DNA of 64,000 nt, from the NCBI GenBank assembly GCA_902461565.1, contig CABPYL010000006.1, positions 1 to 64,000 of the forward strand, written 5' to 3'. This DNA is from an uncultured Porphyromonadaceae bacterium. GTDB taxonomy: Bacteria; Bacteroidota; Bacteroidia; Bacteroidales; Muribaculaceae. The notes beneath the pieces are model-generated. The model did not search any database. It had not been told where the DNA came from and worked only from the letters and a program-made list of their open reading frames with translations. The position numbers and the translations under genes were made by a program. Positions 33,298 to 41,328 of the stretch are shown one piece after another. The first letter of the stretch is position 1. The number at the start of each line of letters is the position of its first letter.

Positions 33298-35142
33298 TTA
33301 GTCTTCTGTGAGCGATTTAACAACGCCGTAGTCTTCGGCCCAGATCATAGGTTTGCGCAGCCACTGGGGATTTTTGGATGCTCCCAGACGCTCGAGTTCG
33401 CCGAGGTTGTATTTTTCTTCGGTTTCGGGGTCGTAGTTCATACGCTGAATCCATGTGCGTTCCTGTTCGGCAACGGTGAGGCCGTCGATCCAGTGTGCGG
33501 CATAGAGGTTGTAGGGACGGCGCAGTGTGGGATAGATGATTTCCTGAGCGTCGCCGATACCGATGGCGTTGCGGTTGTTGGAATAGTGGTAGCGGCGCAT
33601 GTCGGTCCACTGTTCGGGAAGCAGGTACATTGCGATGTACTTCTGAATCATCAGATCCGAGAGGGTGAACTTGGATTCGTCGAAGAAGTAGTGCTTGTTG
33701 CCTACCTCACTGCAGGGTTTGCAGCGTTTTACACCTTCGTTCTCGAAGAAAGCGGTGCAGATGCGTTCGTAACGGTCGGTAGCGGTCTGGCCAGCGGGTT
33801 CGTTGCCGTCGGCAGGATATTTGCCGTCGTTGCGTGCCAGATAGTCGTCGAGCTGACGCTGAACGTTCCACTTGGTGGCTTCTTTAGCCAGACGGCAAGC
33901 CTCGGCTTTTTCACCCATCCAGTATTTGGCTTCTGCCTGTATGAACACCAGTTCTTCCATCGTGAAGATGGGGTTGTAGCTCTGAGTGGTCGCGTTGTAG
34001 GCGTTGCAATACAGGTTGGGGAAGTGTGCCTGCTTGTAGGTTGCGTCGGCGCCGATGTTGTTCTCGAGGTAGCGGATCATCACAGCCTCGGAGGACGATG
34101 TGGATGAAACCGGACCTTTCTGCGGTTTTACGAGGAAGAACAGACGGGGATCGGTGCCGTAGCCGTTTTCACGGTCCCAGCGGCCCTGCTGACCTTCTAC
34201 ACCGGGGTTGAGGATGCCGAGACAGTCCTGAATGAAGAATTTGGAGGGAACGGCCTCGTTGAGAGCGTTGTTACGCGATTCCCATGCGTTGATTTTGGGC
34301 TGGGCGGCGCACCAGGGATTGGCTGCTTCGCCTACAGCTTCTTCGTTGTAGTAGTAACGGGGTTCGTTGCCGAACCATTCGCCGTATTTGAGGTCGCCGG
34401 TGCGCCATGTGTTGATGGCTGCGGTGGCGGCGTCGTAAATTTTCTGGCAAGTGGCGGGCGAACGGTCGATGTTGGGGATGTTGCGGAGCAGGATACGGGC
34501 CTTGAGGGCCTGAACGAGGCCTTTCCAGTTGTTCATGTTGCCTGCATATACGCGGTCCTGATCTTCGCCGATAACCATGTTGGATTCGCTCAGACCGTAG
34601 GCGGGGTCGTCGTAGAGACGGATAAGTTCGTCGGCTTCCTCAAGCATCCATTTGTAGATGGAGGCCTGGGTGTCGTAGTGCGGCGAGTTGCTGGTATATG
34701 CCTCGGAGCGCGGCATGTCGCCCCATGCGTCGGTGGTGAGCTGGGTGCTCATCAGTTTGATGGTGCGGGCGATAAGCTCGTAGTTGGGCGAGCCGAGCTT
34801 CTTGCTGTTGGCGATAAGTTCATTACCGTTTACGCCGATATCATAGAAGTGGCGGCGCCACTGCGGATGGCGGTTCACGCTGAGGAATTCCCAGCCGTTC
34901 TTGTATGGATAGGAGCCTGTAGTGGCCTTGCTCATAGTGGTGAGGCACTGCGAGAGATATACGTAGTACTCGGCGTGGTCGTAGTTCACCTGGCTGGCGT
35001 AGAACGTCAGGACAGGCAGACCGAGCTGTGCGGTGTTTGCGTGTGCGACGTCGGGGTTGACGTTCTCAACCAGTGTGTCGTCGCAGCCTGTAGCTGCCAG
35101 CATTACTGCTGTCGCAAGCCCGAAAAGTTTTATCTTGTTCAT
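33298..35142 (-). CDS. SusD/RagB-family glycan-binding lipoprotein
   Basis: 614 residues, lipobox AATGCDD. TPR-rich helical architecture of SusD proteins: QLTTDAWGDMPRSEAY (about 133-148), YKWMLEEADELI, NMNNWKGLVQALKARILL, FTMEELVFIQAEAKYWMG, and the late EQWTDMRRYHYSN. SusD forms a lid on the SusC transporter and binds oligosaccharides at the cell surface. It starts 15 bases after the susC stop, the standard pairing. Confidence 0.93.
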   Translation of the reverse strand: MNKIKLFGLATAVMLAATGCDDTLVENVNPDVAHANTAQLGLPVLTFYASQVNYDHAEYYVYLSQCLTTMSKATTGSYPYKNGWEFLSVNRHPQWRRHFYDIGVNGNELIANSKKLGSPNYELIARTIKLMSTQLTTDAWGDMPRSEAYTSNSPHYDTQASIYKWMLEEADELIRLYDDPAYGLSESNMVIGEDQDRVYAGNMNNWKGLVQALKARILLRNIPNIDRSPATCQKIYDAATAAINTWRTGDLKYGEWFGNEPRYYYNEEAVGEAANPWCAAQPKINAWESRNNALNEAVPSKFFIQDCLGILNPGVEGQQGRWDRENGYGTDPRLFFLVKPQKGPVSSTSSSEAVMIRYLENNIGADATYKQAHFPNLYCNAYNATTQSYNPIFTMEELVFIQAEAKYWMGEKAEACRLAKEATKWNVQRQLDDYLARNDGKYPADGNEPAGQTATDRYERICTAFFENEGVKRCKPCSEVGNKHYFFDESKFTLSDLMIQKYIAMYLLPEQWTDMRRYHYSNNRNAIGIGDAQEIIYPTLRRPYNLYAAHWIDGLTVAEQERTWIQRMNYDPETEEKYNLGELERLGASKNPQWLRKPMIWAEDYGVVKSLTED

Positions 35143-35157
35143 AGCTGAATGTACTGA

Positions 35158-38100
35158 TTAGAAGGTGACATTGAGGTTGATGTTGTAGGAGCGCATGCTG
35201 GGCACGCTGTAGTTGTCGATACCCATAGCGCCCGTACCGCGGACGGCACCCGGCATCACCTGCGGGTCTACACCCGAATACTTGGTGAGCAGGAACAGGT
35301 TGCGTGCGGTGAACGACAGCTTGAGGCCCTTTACGGGGTTGTGGCTGCCCAGACGGCGCATCCTGTCGGAGAAGTCGTAGGCTGCGGTAACGTAGCTGAG
35401 ACGGAGGTAGGAACCGTCCTCCACGAAGTTGGACGATACGTTATATACGTAGTTCGTGATAACGGAGGAGTCCAGAATTACAGGAGTTGTGTTGGGAGCG
35501 TATGTGCCGTCGGGCTGCTCAACAACGCCGTTGAAAACCACCTTGTGGTTGCGGTACTTGGCGCTGCGTGCGTCCATGCCGCTGCTCATGAGGCTGCGGC
35601 CGGTGATATTGGCAACGTCGCCACCGATACGGCCGTCGAAGAGGAAGCCGAACGAGAGGTTCTTCCAGGTGAAGGTGGAGTTAAGGCCGATGAGGCAGTC
35701 GGGTTCGCGGTTGCCGATGTAGGTATCCTTCTTGGGGGAAATCATGGGCAGACCGTTCTGGTCGATGATAACCTGACCGTCGTCGGTGCGCAGGTAGTCC
35801 TTACCGGAGATACCGGTGGTGGACTGGCCGGCGTATGCCGAAACGAAGATATCGCCGTACTGGCCGTTGGTGATTTCGCTCACCTGCTCGGGCAGCGATT
35901 TAACACGACCGCGGTTCATTGTGAAGTTGAGTGTTGCGGTCCACTGGAAGTCCTTGGAACGGAGGATGTCCTGAGTAAGGGTTGCCTCGATACCTTTGTT
36001 TTCGATAGTACCCTCGTTGCGGGTCTGGAGAATGGTACCGGAAGCGGGCGATACGCGGACGGTGAGAATCTGGTTGTCTACCGTGGTGTTGTAGTAACCT
36101 ACATCAAGACGGGTGCGGTTGTTGAAGAAACGCAGGTCGGCGCCGATTTCCCAAGTGTTGGTCATTTCGGGCTCGAGCTGGATTGCCGTGGAGCGGGTGG
36201 GATCGACACCGAAACCTCCGTCGGGGAAGTTTGTCCACTGCTTGTAGTTGCTGGAGAATACGTTGGCGGGAGCGTCCTTGCCGACCTTTGCCCAGTTACC
36301 GCGGATTTTACCGTAGTTGAATACGGGGCTCTGGATTTTGAAGAGTTCGCTGAAGATGATACCGCCGGTGAAAGAGGGATAGAAGTAGTGCGATTTCACC
36401 TGCTTGAGAGTGGAGGTTCCGTCCATACGGCCGGTGGCCGACAGCTGGATAACCTTGTTGTAGTCGAAGCGGAGTTCGCCGAAGTAGCCGTACTTGTTGG
36501 TGCTGGAGTGGCTCATATACAGCTGATAGTCGCCCGTGCCTACACCGAAGTAGCGGGAGTCGAGATTGTTGAAGGAGTAGAAGTCGCCGTCGAGCACGAA
36601 GTGCTTGCCGCCGAAGTTGCCGGAGAGGCCTTTGGATTCGGTGTACTCGGCACCGAGGAAGAAGTTGAGGTTGAAGTCATCGTTAATCTCCCAGTAGTAG
36701 TTACCGAGAGCCTGCGCGGTGAAGCGTTCGCTGCGCGAAGGTTCGTAGACAACTGTACCCATGCGGGCGTGGAAGTCTTCGAGCAGGGTTTCGTCCCATG
36801 TTGTGGTGGCGAATTCTTTGCGGTCGCTGCTGTAGCGGGGAACCGTCATGGATTCGTAGTTGCTGAAACCTTTGTCGTAGTTCACCTTGCCGGTGAAGGT
36901 GAGGTTGCGGATGGGTTCGTACTGGATGCTGCCGTTTACGATGATACGCGAGCTTTGTGTCTCGCTCTTGTCCATGTAGCGGCTGTAGTAGGGCGAGAGA
37001 CCTGCGTCGATGCGCTGGCGTGCTGTGAGAATGTCCCAGTCGTCGTAGCGGCAGGCCCAGTTGGGCAGCCCGTTTTCGAGAACGTAGTCGCTCATGTCGC
37101 GGTTGATGGCCCAGCCGTATACTGTTGACATGCTGTTGCCGAAGCCGCGCGACTTGGTGTCCACAAAGTTGGTGGACAACATGATTTTAACCTGCTTGGA
37201 GGGGTTGAACTCGCCTTTTACGAAAACGTTGAGTTTCTTCTTGTAGTCCTGGGGAACGACGCCCTGGTTGTCCATATAACCTACGGAAGCGTATGCCGAG
37301 AAGAGCTCGTTGCCGCCGGAGAGGGACATGTCGTACTTCTGCATGAAGCCTGTTCCGAGGAATTTGCCTACGTTGTCGTAGATTTTGTCGGATGCCTGGC
37401 GACGGGGACCCCAGCCACCCTGGCTGTTTACGTTGGTGAAGCCGCCGGAACCGGCGATGTAGGTGTTCTGCAGGGGGGGAGTGTCGAGGACATTGCTCCA
37501 TTCCCAGCCGCCGTTCACGGTAACGGTGATCTTGCCGTCTTTTCCGCCTTTGGTGGTGATGAGGATAACGCCGTTGGCACCTTCCTGTCCGTAGAGTGCC
37601 GAAGCTGCGGCACCTTTAAGAACCGACATGCTTTCGATATCGGCGGGGTTGAGGTCGGCCATCGACGAACCGCCGCCACGGATAGGCATACCGTCGACAA
37701 CGAACAGAGGCTCGTTGTTCTGGCTGGGGTTCACCGACGAGATTGCGCGCACGATGATCTGCGATGCGGCATTAGGCGAACCGCCGGCGTTGGATACCTG
37801 AAGGCCGGAAACCTTACCCTGCAGCGAGCTTACGAAGTTTGCGCTCTGGCCTGCGGTAACGTCGTCGGACTTAAGTTCCTGAACCGAGAAGTTCAGTTTC
37901 GATTTTTCCTGGCTCTGACCCATAGCGGTAACAACCACTTCGGAGAGAACTTCGGAGTTTTCGGCGAGGCGTACGTCGATAACGGATTTGCCTGCCGTTT
38001 TTACTTCCTGGGGTTTCATACCTACAAAGGAGAAAACCAGGGTAGCGTTGTTGTCGGGGACGTTGATGGAGTATTTGCCATCAATGTCGGTAACGGCCCC

Positions 38101-38241
38101 GCCTTGTTGTCCTTTCACGGTAACGGAACATCCGATAACGGGTTCGCCGTCGGATTCCTGGGTAACCGTGCCGGTCACTGTACGGCCAAAGCCTGTAAGT
38201 GCCAAAAGGGAAAATAACAGTAAGAATAGCTGTTTTTTCAT
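35158..38241 (-). CDS. SusC/RagA-family TonB-dependent transporter
   Basis: 1027 residues. Signal peptide 1-19; carboxypeptidase-regulatory-like domain about 20-95 (GTVTQESDGEPVIGCSVTVKG); TonB-box region EVVVTAMGQ (about 100); plug domain with the SusC signature GANGVILITTKGG near 225; then a 22-strand barrel ending in Phe (NINLNVTF). It imports oligosaccharides with SusD using TonB energy. It is first in the PUL operon, with a -7 box about 100 bases upstream. There is no anti-sigma-interacting N-terminal extension, so control by an adjacent ECF sigma system is unlikely. Confidence 0.95.
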   Translation of the reverse strand: MKKQLFLLLFSLLALTGFGRTVTGTVTQESDGEPVIGCSVTVKGQQGGAVTDIDGKYSINVPDNNATLVFSFVGMKPQEVKTAGKSVIDVRLAENSEVLSEVVVTAMGQSQEKSKLNFSVQELKSDDVTAGQSANFVSSLQGKVSGLQVSNAGGSPNAASQIIVRAISSVNPSQNNEPLFVVDGMPIRGGGSSMADLNPADIESMSVLKGAAASALYGQEGANGVILITTKGGKDGKITVTVNGGWEWSNVLDTPPLQNTYIAGSGGFTNVNSQGGWGPRRQASDKIYDNVGKFLGTGFMQKYDMSLSGGNELFSAYASVGYMDNQGVVPQDYKKKLNVFVKGEFNPSKQVKIMLSTNFVDTKSRGFGNSMSTVYGWAINRDMSDYVLENGLPNWACRYDDWDILTARQRIDAGLSPYYSRYMDKSETQSSRIIVNGSIQYEPIRNLTFTGKVNYDKGFSNYESMTVPRYSSDRKEFATTTWDETLLEDFHARMGTVVYEPSRSERFTAQALGNYYWEINDDFNLNFFLGAEYTESKGLSGNFGGKHFVLDGDFYSFNNLDSRYFGVGTGDYQLYMSHSSTNKYGYFGELRFDYNKVIQLSATGRMDGTSTLKQVKSHYFYPSFTGGIIFSELFKIQSPVFNYGKIRGNWAKVGKDAPANVFSSNYKQWTNFPDGGFGVDPTRSTAIQLEPEMTNTWEIGADLRFFNNRTRLDVGYYNTTVDNQILTVRVSPASGTILQTRNEGTIENKGIEATLTQDILRSKDFQWTATLNFTMNRGRVKSLPEQVSEITNGQYGDIFVSAYAGQSTTGISGKDYLRTDDGQVIIDQNGLPMISPKKDTYIGNREPDCLIGLNSTFTWKNLSFGFLFDGRIGGDVANITGRSLMSSGMDARSAKYRNHKVVFNGVVEQPDGTYAPNTTPVILDSSVITNYVYNVSSNFVEDGSYLRLSYVTAAYDFSDRMRRLGSHNPVKGLKLSFTARNLFLLTKYSGVDPQVMPGAVRGTGAMGIDNYSVPSMRSYNINLNVTF

Positions 38242-38336
38242 GGTTGGTTCATTAATTTATATTCAAGTTTGTTTGTTTTACGGTTGTTGTGATTGGTTTA
38301 GACAGGAAATATTAAGTCCTTTTTTGATATGTAGTA

Positions 38337-38344
38337 CAAACTTA
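38337..38344 (-). promoter_or_regulatory. Promoter -7 box of the PUL
   Basis: Reverse-strand TAAGTTTG matches TAnnTTTG and gives a leader of about 90 bases before susC at 38241. GTAC repeats (GTACAAACTTAGTAC, 38334-38348) overlap it and could be a regulator site. No standard -33 box is seen. Confidence 0.5.
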
Positions 38345-38487
38345 GTACTTATTTTCGAAATAGCGTATAAAAATTACTGCAATTTTGCAAAAATTAATAA
38401 TCGGATGACAATTTTAACACAGAAAGTTTAAATTAACTTTCTCCACTTTCCACTTTAACGCCACTTCTGGCTCAAAAAGCGGCCACG

Positions 38488-38582
38488 CTACACTTTGATT
38501 ATTTGTGCTGCGTGGCCGATATGGTTTGTTATGTGAGAGGCGAGGAACTGTCAGTCTGCGGGACGATCGAAGGAAAAAGCTC
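38488..38582 (-). repeat. Diverged copy of the 3' end and terminator of the rluA-family gene
   Basis: This 95-base stretch matches 40308-40401 in order: CACTTTGATT, TGTG, GCGTGGC, then TCAGTCTGCGGG, TCGAAGGAAAAAGCTCC. The second copy is the genuine last codons and terminator stem of the pseudouridine synthase gene. Here it is only a stub, without the rest of the gene. It includes the stem CGGCCACGC (38480-38488) / GCGTGGCCG (38510-38518). The two copies bracket the outer-membrane barrel gene. Confidence 0.75.
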
Positions 38583-38626
38583 CACACTCCTCTCCTTTCT
38601 CCAGCTTCTGCTTAATACTCCTTTTT

Positions 38627-39625
38627 CTATTTTAATTTTCCATCCCAATCCTCAAGTTCGTTTTTAGAAATATGAGGGTTTTTCGGATTCTTGTTGTTTT
38701 TCTCTCTGATTTTCTTCATCTCTTTCTGAATCTTTCTCAGCTGGCTCATGTCAACAGGTCCGAACACTTTCATTGAAGAAACCTGGCTGACATAGTTACT
38801 GTAGACACGCATATTATTCGATGCATTCATCGCATCATTCGCTGTATACTTATCATCCTTATTTCTTTTATCTGCGTTGGTGTTTTTCTTTGCGCCTGGC
38901 GAGTTTCGGACGTAAGGTTCTCCCGAGCTGACAGATTCTGTATTTGCGGCTCCTGTGGCTGTGGACCCAGCGACAGTCGATGCAACTGCCATGCCTGTAC
39001 CTATGGCTTTCCAACCTCCCCAATGTGGATTTATATTGAACGTTAGACCGCAGGTTACAGTCAATGCATTTTTATTCAAATCTTTCGGACCATTATATAT
39101 AATAGGATTATAGTAATTTACACCAATATGTATTTTCCGATAACGAAAAACAACCGACGGAGTAAGACCCACCTGCATGTGATTATCACCTCTGTATTCA
39201 CACTCTCCCATGTACATACTTGCATAAGGTCCAACTCCGAAAGTCAGGGAACTACGCTTTCCAAGCGCCATTCGATAGTCAAATTTAACTGGTAAACGCA
39301 GAAAAGTTTGCGTTTCACCATGTTTCTGGCCCGACCCATCCTCAAAAGCGGCATCAGTAATTCCTATTCCGAGACCTGTTTCGAGAATGAACGGATGGGC
39401 AGAAGAAAGGGGGATTTCTGCAAGAACTGCAAACATTCCGTTTCCTCCAACACCTTTCTTTATCAAATCGGTCGAATAAGGATGCCCCGGATCAAAACCA
39501 GAATTATCATGGACCCATCCGAACAGCGGGCCTGCACCCAGCTCGAATCTCAAACCAACCTGGGCATTCGTGCTCTGCGTAATAAATACGAGACCCAGAC
39601 AGAAAGATACTATCTTTTTAAGCAT
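38627..39625 (-). CDS. Outer-membrane beta-barrel protein with basic C-terminal tail
   Basis: 332 residues with a signal peptide (MLKKIVSFCLGLVFITQSTNA). Residues about 22-205 form an OmpW/PorT-like eight-stranded barrel: GLRFELGAGPLFGWV, FILETGLGIGI, FLRLPVKFDYRMALG, LTFGVGPYASMYMGE, ALTVTCGLTFNIN. The last 120 residues are Ala/Thr- then Asn/Lys-rich (SVSSGEPYVRNSPGAKKNT, KKIREKNNKNPKNPH), with a likely soluble or periplasmic tail. Base composition is more AT-rich than the neighbours and it lies inside a segment bounded by duplicated rluA ends, so it looks acquired. No function is known. Confidence 0.72.
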   Translation of the reverse strand: MLKKIVSFCLGLVFITQSTNAQVGLRFELGAGPLFGWVHDNSGFDPGHPYSTDLIKKGVGGNGMFAVLAEIPLSSAHPFILETGLGIGITDAAFEDGSGQKHGETQTFLRLPVKFDYRMALGKRSSLTFGVGPYASMYMGECEYRGDNHMQVGLTPSVVFRYRKIHIGVNYYNPIIYNGPKDLNKNALTVTCGLTFNINPHWGGWKAIGTGMAVASTVAGSTATGAANTESVSSGEPYVRNSPGAKKNTNADKRNKDDKYTANDAMNASNNMRVYSNYVSQVSSMKVFGPVDMSQLRKIQKEMKKIREKNNKNPKNPHISKNELEDWDGKLK

Positions 39626-40034
39626 AATAAATCACACAATCGGCATCTGCGTCCCCTCAGATACCGACAGCAATTGGTTCTTTTATGAGTAAAAACATAA
39701 AACGTGGGACGAGGTTCGGTTTATCATTACTCAGGCATCGCCAAACGCCCATCTCTATAATAAACAGTCCACTCCCACGCCTAACCGAATATCAATACTC
39801 CTTGTCGGGGAGTGGATATACGACAAGCATGAGTGTTTTTCTGACTGCTTTTTCCTATAGAGATAAAATTTTGGCGATTTTAAGTAATGGGATAAAGCAC
39901 AAAAACGCTTATAAAATATGTAGATACAGACACTTCCGTGGCTGCATCTACAAATTTACATTTTTTCTTATAAACTGACAAATAAATTTTTCTCCGAGGA
40001 ATATACTGCTGCGAGGCTTATATCTTGAATGACA
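39626..40034. other. Gene-free AT-rich stretch in the inserted segment
   Basis: No convincing gene is seen on either strand. It contains a small hairpin ACTCC / GGAGT near 39798-39814 and no recognised promoter. Together with the REP remnant that follows, it separates the barrel gene from the pseudouridine synthase gene. Confidence 0.4.
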
Positions 40035-40110
40035 GCTTATTCCGGGAGCGTGGGCGGCTTTCGGTCGCCTATGCATGCGTCCGGCATGTTTCCTGTGTTA
40101 TGTGCTCCTC
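40035..40110. repeat. Degenerate solo copy of the mobile-element end repeat
   Basis: GCTTATTCCGGG, GGCGGCTTTC, GTCGCCT, TGCATGCG, CCGGCATG follow the same order as 47127-47190 at the right end of the transposase element (GCTTATTCCGGGG, GCGGCTTTCAGCCGCCT, TGCATGCCGG). It has many mismatches and no transposase, so it is an old or non-autonomous copy. It lies in the gene-poor part of the inserted segment. Confidence 0.65.
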
Positions 40111-40307
40111 TGAACTCTCGGATTGCGTGACTGCTGGATACTGGCGTGCCGAAAACCGGTTCTGAATCTTTCCTTTATAGGATACACACCTCCGAAGAGG
40201 GCTGAAACAGCAATCTGTACTTGTGCAATCCCACTGGGTTGATGTCAGTCAGTTCCTCGACATCATGCGTCGGGGTTGATCCAAATTTATGGCCTCCGGC
40301 CATTACA

Positions 40308-40340
40308 CGACACTTTGATTGTCTGTGTCGCGTGGCTGGT
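40308..40340 (-). terminator. Stem-loop after the topA-rluA operon
   Basis: On the reverse strand CACGCGACAC pairs with GTGTCGTG about 12 bases later, roughly 30-60 bases after the pseudouridine synthase stop. A T-tract is lacking. The same stem is found in the duplicated stub at 38480-38518. Confidence 0.5.
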
Positions 40341-40368
40341 GTAGGGTGTCTTGCGTTAGGCGGGATGG

Positions 40369-41328
40369 TCAGTCTGCGGGGCGGTCGAAGGAAAAAGCTC
40401 CCACGAGGCGGAAAAATCCTGCTGGCAGCGGAGATGTGAAGCACATGTCGCGGCGCGTGGTGGGGTGCACAAAGCGCAGGGTGCGTGCATGCAGACACAA
40501 GCGGTGTATTGGCGATGGTTTGGCACCGTAGCGTCGGTCGCCCACGATGGGGTGTCCCTGGTCTTTCATGTGTACGCGAATCTGGTTTTTGCGACCGGTG
40601 GCGAGGCTGAGCTGCACCATTGAATATGGCTGCCGGTTTTTGAGTGTAGTGTAATACGTTACGGCCAGCTGGCCTTCGCCGGGCTTTTTGGTGGAATATA
40701 CTTCGTGAGCCGAATTCTCGGCCAGATAGGAGCGAATCTCTCCTTCGGCGGGTTCGAGCTCGCCCTCGATAACGGCCACATATTTGCGTTCCAGCACCAT
40801 GTTGTTCCAGTTGTGCTGCATTGTCTCCTTTGCCTTGATGTTTTTGGCGAACATCATCAGACCGGTGGTGTCGCGGTCGAGCCGGTGGACGATAAAGAGC
40901 TTGTTATGCGGATCCTTGCGTTTGAGATACTCGCGCAGGATGGAGTACGCCGTCTGCTCGTTGGGTTTGTCGGTACCCATAGACAGCAGGCCGTAGCCCT
41001 TGTCTATCACGATGATGTCGTCGTCCTCATATACAAGCTGCAGGCGCGGATGTGAGAATACCTGGAATTCGCGCGTGGTGTTTATCTTCACCTTGTCGCC
41101 GGCGTGCAGGGGAGTGTCGAACAGAGTGGTAACATTGTCGCCCACCATCACCTGGCGGTGTTTCAGCATTTCTTTTACCGTGGTGCGTTTTTTGTCGGGC
41201 ATTACGGCGAAAAGGAAGTCCAGCAGCCCGTTGGGCGCGTTGTCGGGTACAGTGAACTCAATTATATTGTCGGGGCGGAATGTGCCGGGACGGGAGCCGG
41301 GTTTTGCCGCGAGTATTTTTCTTGCCAT
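40369..41328 (-). CDS. RluA-family pseudouridine synthase
   Basis: 319 residues. N-terminal S4-like RNA-binding domain (LKHRQVMVGDNVTT, about 55-70). The catalytic motif is FIVHRLDRDTTGLMMF (Asp about 150), followed by RKYVAVIEGELEPAEG, and by SLATGRKNQIRVHM and HPIVGDRRYGA later. It converts uridine to pseudouridine in rRNA or tRNA; the exact site is not predictable. The start overlaps the topA stop by one base, so the two are co-transcribed. The last codons are duplicated as a stub at 38488-38582. Confidence 0.93.
   Translation of the reverse strand: MARKILAAKPGSRPGTFRPDNIIEFTVPDNAPNGLLDFLFAVMPDKKRTTVKEMLKHRQVMVGDNVTTLFDTPLHAGDKVKINTTREFQVFSHPRLQLVYEDDDIIVIDKGYGLLSMGTDKPNEQTAYSILREYLKRKDPHNKLFIVHRLDRDTTGLMMFAKNIKAKETMQHNWNNMVLERKYVAVIEGELEPAEGEIRSYLAENSAHEVYSTKKPGEGQLAVTYYTTLKNRQPYSMVQLSLATGRKNQIRVHMKDQGHPIVGDRRYGAKPSPIHRLCLHARTLRFVHPTTRRDMCFTSPLPAGFFRLVGAFSFDRPAD

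Noticed and set aside
35341..37128. A 595-codon open frame on the forward strand
   Set aside because: It is antisense to the SusC transporter gene, has an odd composition (Val/Gly/Glu-rich) and no start signal; it is a shadow of the high-GC coding strand.
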